Assembly (NCBI GenBank): GCA_903911165.1
Contig: CAIWCQ010000209.1
Coordinates: 1-24,102 of the forward strand
Source of the DNA: an uncultured Actinomycetes bacterium
Lineage (GTDB): Bacteria > Actinomycetota > Actinomycetes > Mycobacteriales > Mycobacteriaceae
Direction: 5' to 3'
Length of the DNA stretch: 24,102 nucleotides
Positions 15,154 through 24,102 of the stretch are shown here, piece after piece. Every line of letters begins with the position of its first letter. Position 1 is the first letter of the stretch. A model generated the notes under the pieces. That model did no database searches, was not told where the DNA came from, and worked only from the letters and a program-made list of their open reading frames with translations. A program made the translations under genes and the position numbers.

Positions 15154-16671
15154 GAACTCCGCTCGGTGGACGATTCAGCCGTCGTCGCCGCCATCGAGCA
15201 GTGGGCGAGCGCCGAAGCGTCCGCCGCCGCCCGGCGACTCGCCGCCGTCGCGGAGTTGGCCCGCCGCCGCTGCGGCGACGACGACCGTGCCGACTGGGCG
15301 TGCGACTCCTGGGATGCCGCCGCCGCAGAGGTGTCGGCCGCCCTGAGCATCAGCCATGGACGCGCGTCCGGTCAGATGAGGCTCGGGCTCACGCTGGCCC
15401 GCAGGCTGCCGGGGGTAGCGCAGATGTTCTACGACGGTCTGCTGGGCTACCGGGTCGTCTCGGCGATCGCGTGGCGCACCCAGCTGGTCGAGGACGACGA
15501 CGCCCTGGCCATCATCGACGCCGCCCTCGCCGACCACTGCCGCACCTGGGGCCCCCTGTCGGACCACAAGCTGGAACAGGCCATCGACGGACTTGTCGAC
15601 CGATCCGATCCCGGGGCGTTGCGTCGCAGCCGCGCCCGGGCCCGCAGTCGTGACGTTCAGATCGGCGGCCGCGACGACGAATCAGGGACCAGCGCCATGT
15701 GGGGCAGGTTGTTCTCCACTGATGCCGCGATTCTCAAGAAGCGGTTGACCCAGATGGCGTACGGAGTGTGCGACGCCGATCCCCGTACCGTCGACCAGCG
15801 CCGCGCGGACGCCCTCGGCGCACTCGCCGCCGGATCTGACCGGCTGCCGTGCCAGTGCGGTTCACCCGCGTGTGAGGCGGCCGACGGCGCCGGCTCCGCC
15901 GCCGCGATCGTGATCCACGTCCTCACCGAAGCTACTGCGTTGCAGCCCGGCGGTGAAGGTGTTGCGTCGGACCCCAACCTGTCCGGGCGGCCGCAGTCGC
16001 GCCCCTACACCCGCGGGATGAGCGTCCTCGACTATCTGGCCGGAGATCCGGAACCCGAACCGATCTGCCCGCCATCGACCTCAGTGATCGCCGGGGGCGG
16101 GGCCATTCCGGCTCCACTGTTGGCCGAGTTGATCCGCGCCGGCGCCAACGTCCGGCGTCTGCGCCCTCCGTCCGACGACCCCGAGCCGCAGTATCGGCCG
16201 TCCAACGCGCTCGACGAGTTCGTCCGGATGCGCGATCTGACATGTCGTTTTCCCAACTGCGACCAGCCCGCCGAGGCCTGCGATGTGGACCACGCCGTCG
16301 CGTGGCCGATCGGCCCGACGCATGCCTCAGGTCTACGGCTGCTATGCCGGAAACATCATCTCCTGAAAACGTTCTGGACAGGAGAGCGCGGCTGGACTGA
16401 CCAGCAGTTTCCCGATGGGACGATTCGCTGGACCTCACCCACCGGGCGGGTCTACACCACCATTCCGGGCAGCCGGATGTTGTTTCCCGGCTGGGACACC
16501 AGGACCGCCCCCGTGCCGCCGGGACCGCCGACTGACGCATCCCCGGATAGGGCCCAGCGGATGCCGTTACGCCGGCGGACGCGTGCCGCCGAGCAAGTCA
16601 GCCGGGTTAAGCGGGAAAGAGCTCTCAACGATGCCCGCGTAGCCGAGCGAAACAGGCCGCCGCCGTTCTGA
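15142..16671 (+). CDS. 13E12 repeat family protein: DUF222 plus HNH endonuclease domain
   Basis: The protein has 509 residues. The N-terminal two thirds is DUF222 ([34 protein letters not shown] in part; RADALGALA). The C-terminus is a zinc-binding HNH domain: C368 and C373 (CRFPNC), D383-H384 (DVDHAVAWP), C402 and H405-H406 (CRKHH). The usual central Asn (HPSNLK in many relatives) is Gly397 (HASGLR), so it is H-G-H rather than H-N-H. The family is multicopy in mycobacteria, with unknown function and suspected mobility. The start is fixed by the ATG inside the LexA box with a -10 at leaderless spacing, so expression is probably DNA-damage induced. It sits between smc and ftsY, which are adjacent in M. 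tuberculosis, and converges with fni with 8 bp between stops. Confidence 0.9.
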   Translation: MFDNELRSVDDSAVVAAIEQWASAEASAAARRLAAVAELARRRCGDDDRADWACDSWDAAAAEVSAALSISHGRASGQMRLGLTLARRLPGVAQMFYDGLLGYRVVSAIAWRTQLVEDDDALAIIDAALADHCRTWGPLSDHKLEQAIDGLVDRSDPGALRRSRARARSRDVQIGGRDDESGTSAMWGRLFSTDAAILKKRLTQMAYGVCDADPRTVDQRRADALGALAAGSDRLPCQCGSPACEAADGAGSAAAIVIHVLTEATALQPGGEGVASDPNLSGRPQSRPYTRGMSVLDYLAGDPEPEPICPPSTSVIAGGGAIPAPLLAELIRAGANVRRLRPPSDDPEPQYRPSNALDEFVRMRDLTCRFPNCDQPAEACDVDHAVAWPIGPTHASGLRLLCRKHHLLKTFWTGERGWTDQQFPDGTIRWTSPTGRVYTTIPGSRMLFPGWDTRTAPVPPGPPTDASPDRAQRMPLRRRTRAAEQVSRVKRERALNDARVAERNRPPPF

Positions 16672-16679
16672 ATCCGGGC

Positions 16680-17696
16680 TCAGCCGTTGACTCCGACGCT
16701 GCGTAACTTCTCCAGATCGGCTGCCCCGCACCCGTGCAGACAGACCCGCAGTTCCTCGATGAACCCGCCGAGAGCATCGACCACCGCATCCGTCGACTCC
16801 ATGGCCGGTGCCAGCAGGGGGCGGGCCAGTGCGACCACATCGGCGCCCATCGCCAGAGCTTTGGCCGCATCCACTCCGGATCGGATGCCACCCGAGGCCA
16901 CCAGTGGCATGCCGGGCAGGGTGGCGCGCACCTCCTGCAGTGCCTGCGCGGTCGGTATTCCCCATTCGGCGATCGCCGGATAGCGCACCTCGCCGTAGCG
17001 CACCACCTGTTCCACCCGGGCCCACGAGGTGCCGCCGGCGCCGGCGACGTCGACCGCCGCGATCGGAAGCCCGCGCAACCGCGCGGCGGCGACTGCGCCG
17101 ATACCGTGGCCGACCTCTTTGACCATCACCGGATAGTCCAGTTCTCCTACGAGCCGGCCGAGGGCCTCCAGCGAGCCGCGGAAATCGGTGTCCCCGTCGG
17201 CCTGCATGGCCTCCTGCAGCGGGTTGGTATGCACCGCAACGGCATTGGCTCCGACTCTCGCCAATGCGCTAGCCAGTCGTGGCGTGAGCGACTCGCAGAC
17301 CTGAGCCAGGCCGATGTTCCCGATCAGCAGAATGTCGGGGGCCAGATCGCGGACCTCGAAGCTGGCTGCGGCGGCGTTGCCGGCCGGATCGTCGTCGAGC
17401 ATGATGCGCTGCGACCCCAGCATCATGCCGATGCCGAGTTTCTGGGCCGCGTCGGCCAGGTTGCGGTTGATGGTGCGCGCCAACTCGGCGCCGCCGGTCA
17501 TCGCGCCGATCAACACCGGCGCCGCAAGCGGTGAGCCCAGGAAACGGGTGCTCAGGTCGACGGCGGCCAGGCTGGTCTGGGTCAGCGCGTCATAGGGCAG
17601 CCGGTAGCGCTCGAACCCGGTGGTGACGCCCTGATACTCGACCGGCCCGGTCAGGCAGGCGTCGATGTGGCGAAGCTTGCGGCCCGGCGTCGTCAT
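16680..17696 (-). CDS. fni: Type 2 isopentenyl-diphosphate delta-isomerase
   Basis: This 338-residue FMN- and NAD(P)H-dependent enzyme interconverts IPP and DMAPP for isoprenoids. The start is ATG at 17696-17694, giving [15 protein letters not shown] with the family's RKxxHI N-terminus; the frame stays open upstream but enters ftsY coding. Motifs in order are MTGG (66-69), GSQR (94-97), IGNIG (125-129), HTNPLQE (156-162, Q161/E162 for Mg), KEVGHGIG (193-200), GAGGTSW (219-225) and ASGGIRSG (267-274). All expected residues are present. It is divergent from ftsY (69 bp) and convergent with the 13E12-family gene. Mycobacteria make isoprenoids by the MEP pathway and many use a type 1 isomerase, so this is accessory here; related genes occur in carotenoid loci, but no carotenoid gene is in this window. 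Confidence 0.95.
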   Translation of the reverse strand: MTTPGRKLRHIDACLTGPVEYQGVTTGFERYRLPYDALTQTSLAAVDLSTRFLGSPLAAPVLIGAMTGGAELARTINRNLADAAQKLGIGMMLGSQRIMLDDDPAGNAAAASFEVRDLAPDILLIGNIGLAQVCESLTPRLASALARVGANAVAVHTNPLQEAMQADGDTDFRGSLEALGRLVGELDYPVMVKEVGHGIGAVAAARLRGLPIAAVDVAGAGGTSWARVEQVVRYGEVRYPAIAEWGIPTAQALQEVRATLPGMPLVASGGIRSGVDAAKALAMGADVVALARPLLAPAMESTDAVVDALGGFIEELRVCLHGCGAADLEKLRSVGVNG

Positions 17697-17765
17697 CGGC
17701 GGCGGCCCGAAGCCGGTTTGCCAGGACTGCGGCGGCCCGACGGTAAACCCTGAAACAATGGTCTC
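17697..17765. promoter_or_regulatory. 69-bp divergent promoter region, fni and ftsY
   Basis: The region must carry promoters for both genes unless ftsY is read from elsewhere. On the plus strand AACAAT (17754-17759) ends 6 bp before the ftsY GTG, the leaderless spacing seen at DUF177, but it lacks the first T of TANNNT. On the minus strand TACCGT fits TANNNT and lies about 44 bp before the fni ATG. Both are weak. Confidence 0.3.
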
Positions 17766-19091
17766 GTGTCCCAGGGTCTCTGGATCGCCATCGCGATCAT
17801 CGCCGTCCTCATCATCGCCGCACTGATCTTCGGATTGGTTCGCTATCGGAGCCGCCAGGTAAGCCTGCTTCCCAGCACCGACACTGCCATCGAGGCTCCC
17901 ACACCCGTCGACCGCTCCGGGGGCTACACCGCCTCCTCCGGCATATCCTTCACACAATCGTCAGGTCCTGCGACGGTTGATCGGCCGCGACTGGATACCT
18001 CCGGTCTACCCGGCGTGGGCGATGACGCGGCCATCCCGCGGGACTCGGTGAAGCGGCCGATCTCGAACGTCGGGCTGCCCGAAACGTCCGACACCCCCTT
18101 GGTCGAGGAGGTCGAGGAGTACCTCGCCGAGACCGCCGCAACCCAGACGGCACCCGAGCTTGACACCATTGCGCCGAGTGCCGGTCGTCTGGAACGCCTG
18201 CGTGGTCGGCTGGCCAAGTCGCAGAACGCATTCGGCCGCAGCATGCTCGGCCTTCTCGGCGGAGGCGATCTCGACGAGGCATCCTGGGAGGAAGTCGAGG
18301 ACACCCTGCTGATCGCCGACCTCGGTCCGGTGACCACCGCATCGGTGATCGAACACCTGCGGGCACAGATGGCCGCGAGCAGTGTGCGCAGCGAAGCCGA
18401 GGCACGTGCGGTGCTGCGCGAGGTGCTCATCGCCGAACTCAACCCGGGGTGGGACCGCTCGATCCGGGCGCTGCCGCACGCCGACAAACCGTCGGTGCTG
18501 CTGGTCGTCGGGGTCAACGGCACCGGCAAGACCACCACGGTAGGCAAGTTGGCGCGGGTCCTGGTGGCCGATGGCCGCCGGGTGGTACTCGGTGCCGCGG
18601 ACACCTTCCGTGCGGCTGCGGCCGACCAGTTGCAGACCTGGGCCGCGCGGGTGGGAGCGGACGTGGTTCGAGGCGCCGAGGGCGCCGATCCGGCTTCGGT
18701 TGCCTTCGATGCCGTGGACCGGGGCATCGAGATCGGCGCTGACGTCGTGGTCATCGATACCGCGGGTCGTCTCCACACCAAGACCGGCCTGATGGATGAA
18801 CTCGGCAAGGTCAAGCGGGTGGTCGACAAGCGCGCCACGGTCGACGAGGTTCTCCTCGTTCTTGACGCCACCATCGGGCAGAACGGGCTGGCTCAGGCTC
18901 GGGTTTTCGCCGACGTCGTCGACATCACCGCCGTAGTTCTGACCAAACTCGATGGAACCGCGAAGGGCGGCATCGTGTTTCGGGTCCAGCAGGAACTCGG
19001 AGTGCCGGTGAAGCTCGTCGGCCTCGGAGAGGGGCCCGATGATCTGGCACCCTTCGAGCCGGCCGCATTCGTCGACGCACTGTTGGGCTGA
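17766..19091 (+). CDS. ftsY: Signal recognition particle receptor FtsY
   Basis: The protein has 441 residues from a GTG. It is the SRP receptor GTPase that docks ribosome-nascent chain-SRP complexes at the membrane. An N-terminal membrane helix (about 3-25, [19 protein letters not shown]) and an acidic/polar linker to about 140 precede the NG domain, the usual actinobacterial layout. GTPase motifs are [10 protein letters not shown] at 249-258, DTAGR at 331-335, and [10 protein letters not shown] at 393-402. [12 protein letters not shown], an SRP-GTPase insertion-box hallmark, is present. In M. tuberculosis it follows smc directly; the insertion here has separated them, so it presumably uses the 69-bp gap as promoter. 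Confidence 0.97.
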   Translation: MSQGLWIAIAIIAVLIIAALIFGLVRYRSRQVSLLPSTDTAIEAPTPVDRSGGYTASSGISFTQSSGPATVDRPRLDTSGLPGVGDDAAIPRDSVKRPISNVGLPETSDTPLVEEVEEYLAETAATQTAPELDTIAPSAGRLERLRGRLAKSQNAFGRSMLGLLGGGDLDEASWEEVEDTLLIADLGPVTTASVIEHLRAQMAASSVRSEAEARAVLREVLIAELNPGWDRSIRALPHADKPSVLLVVGVNGTGKTTTVGKLARVLVADGRRVVLGAADTFRAAAADQLQTWAARVGADVVRGAEGADPASVAFDAVDRGIEIGADVVVIDTAGRLHTKTGLMDELGKVKRVVDKRATVDEVLLVLDATIGQNGLAQARVFADVVDITAVVLTKLDGTAKGGIVFRVQQELGVPVKLVGLGEGPDDLAPFEPAAFVDALLG

Positions 19092-19121
19092 CCCCATCGG
19101 AGGCGCGATCATGCGGATCGC

Positions 19122-19137
19122 GTAACAGCGGCGAAAC
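19122..19137. promoter_or_regulatory. GlnR box 1 upstream of amt
   Basis: GTAAC at 19122-19126, six bases, then GAAAC at 19133-19137 fits the actinobacterial GlnR consensus GTnAC-N6-GAAAC (mycobacterial AC-N9-AC) exactly. It lies in the 167-bp gap upstream of amt, a typical GlnR target. Confidence 0.75.
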
Positions 19138-19153
19138 TAAGATCCGATATCCG

Positions 19154-19169
19154 TTCACCTCCCGGAAAC
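19154..19169. promoter_or_regulatory. GlnR box 2 upstream of amt
   Basis: TTCAC at 19154-19158, six bases, then GAAAC at 19165-19169 keeps the AC-N9-AC spacing and the full right half-site. It begins 32 bp after box 1, three helical turns, so dimers would sit on the same face. Confidence 0.65.
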
Positions 19170-19242
19170 ACCCGGAGCGGTTTACCGAAACAACCACTGC
19201 GCAATGTTCTGCTTTGAGTCGTCGGTGTTCGACCGCGGCGCG

Positions 19243-19251
19243 AAGGAGGAG
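19243..19251 (+). promoter_or_regulatory. Ribosome binding site deciding the amt start
   Basis: AAGGAGGAG ends 7 bp before the GTG at 19259. An upstream in-frame TTG (19214) would place this site inside the gene and add an unlikely Arg-rich leader, so 19259 is preferred. Confidence 0.85.
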
Positions 19252-19258
19252 ACTGCGA

Positions 19259-23389
<4,131 letters not shown>

Positions 23390-23472
23390 GTGAACAGTTT
23401 GTCGAAGGTGAATGGAGCGTGAACTCACTCCGGCAGTCTCGATTCGTCTGAACGGTCAGTCGAACCGGGTAT

Positions 23473-23478
23473 AGGGTT
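23473..23478 (+). promoter_or_regulatory. Weak -10 candidate for the PHP-domain gene
   Basis: TAGGGT inside GGGTATAGGGTTC fits TANNNT and lies in the 121-bp gap after glnD. A poor -35 (TGAACG-like) is about 17 bp upstream. It would give a leader of roughly 25-30 nt containing GAAGG (23502-23506). Confidence 0.35.
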
Positions 23479-23510
23479 CGGCTGTGGGGACTGTTGGTGC
23501 GAAGGCCCAA

Positions 23511-24102
23511 TGATGGCGAACTCCACTGTTTTCGATCGGGCCGGTGAGTGGCTTCGCTGCGCGCTGCACACGCATTCGACGGTGAGTGACGGCGACCTCC
23601 CACCGCGCGCGGTGGCCCGCCAGTATGCGACGGCGGGTTTTGATGTGCTTGCGCTCACCGACCACTGGCGTCTTGCGACGGTCGAGGACGCCCCCCCGGA
23701 AATCATGATGGTGCCGGCTGCGGAGCTCACCGCGGACCTGGGTCCGGTCGGCTGGACTGTCGATCTTCTCGTGTACGGCATTCACGAGATTCCCGAGGAC
23801 CCGGGGGGTGACCGTCGCAACTGGATGATCAATGCCGAGGAACATTGGGAGCAGCGAACGTTTGCTTCTGTTGAGGCCGGTGCACTGTGGGCTCACGAGC
23901 AGGGCGGTGTCGCGTATCTGGCCCACCCCTACTGGACGGGCGCGGGGTCTCATGCGTTCGATGATGCGCCGCACCTGGCCGGTGTCGAGGTGTTTAACGG
24001 AAGTGCTGAGTGCGAGGGCGGAAGGGGTGACTCTTCGTTGCTGTGGGATGAGGGGCTGCAGCGGGGCCTGCAATTGCACGGTATTGCGACCGATGACTCA
24101 CA
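23511..24102 (+). CDS. PHP-domain metal-dependent phosphoesterase (3' end outside window)
   Basis: The frame starts at ATG 23511 (or ATG 23514, better spaced from GAAGG) and is open to the window end, 197 codons. PHP domains use up to three metals to hydrolyse phosphoesters. The motifs are in order: H20 and H22 with D27 (LHTHSTVSDG), D51-H52 (LALTDHW), E72 (PAAELT), H139 (LAHPYW), and the final visible ATDDS, which normally precedes the last metal-binding His. No polymerase or HisJ features are seen, so it is a stand-alone PHP protein; the substrate is unknown. Codons with third-position T (TTT, GTT, CTT, TCT, TAT) look more common than in neighbours, hinting at a different history. In M. tuberculosis the region after glnD leads to ffh. 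Confidence 0.85.

Noticed and set aside
17697..17957. Upstream extension of fni
   Set aside because: It is antisense to the ftsY N-terminal helix and has no similarity to IDI-2; [15 protein letters not shown] is the family start.
23456..24079. Minus-strand open frame at the window end
   Set aside because: It lies opposite the PHP-domain gene, whose metal-binding motifs are all on the plus strand.

Overview
The window is high-GC actinobacterial DNA. Its gene order matches the Mycobacterium tuberculosis Rv2973c-Rv2918c block: recG, secreted HNH protein, aldo/keto reductase, lipN, DsbA-like, VKOR, rsmD, coaD, sepIVA, DUF177, rnc, mutM, OsmC-like, acyP, smc, ftsY, amt, glnB, glnD. Together with mycobacteria-specific SepIVA, this points to a non-tuberculous Mycobacterium/Mycolicibacterium. 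Compared with M. tuberculosis (from memory), four things differ. Pyruvate carboxylase is absent between VKOR and rsmD. The phthiocerol dimycocerosate/glycolipid region is absent between coaD and sepIVA. Two extra genes sit between smc and ftsY. A PHP-domain gene follows glnD.

Layout. 1-2574: recG (5' end outside the window), then a membrane-anchored HNH protein joined by an ATGA overlap. 2594-3421 (minus): an aldo/keto-reductase-fold protein that has lost catalytic Tyr and His, divergent from the esterase gene lipN. 4979-6387: a membrane-anchored DsbA-like oxidase and its VKOR partner, which together form exported disulfides. 6454-7535: rsmD (rRNA methylation) and coaD (CoA synthesis). 7640-8377: sepIVA. 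8495-11465: a tight run of DUF177, rnc, mutM, OsmC-like and acyP. 11492-15085: smc. 15142-17696: an inserted 13E12-family HNH gene under a perfect mycobacterial LexA (SOS) box, convergent with a type 2 isopentenyl-diphosphate isomerase. 17766-19091: ftsY. 19259-23389: the nitrogen-control operon amt-glnB-glnD behind two GlnR-type boxes. 23511 to the end: a PHP phosphoesterase cut by the window edge.

The most unusual structure is in gene junctions. Several genes end in short tandem duplications that begin 8-9 bp before the stop codon or just after it. At OsmC-acyP the 17-bp unit carries the ATGA junction itself, so the OsmC stop is linked to the acyP start through four six-codon mini-ORFs, each overlapping the next by ATGA. 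Other points worth attention are the intact but apparently catalytically dead reductase and the LexA box lying over both the -10 element and the start codon of the 13E12 gene.

All assignments come from reading motifs and remembered family sequences; no database search was possible.
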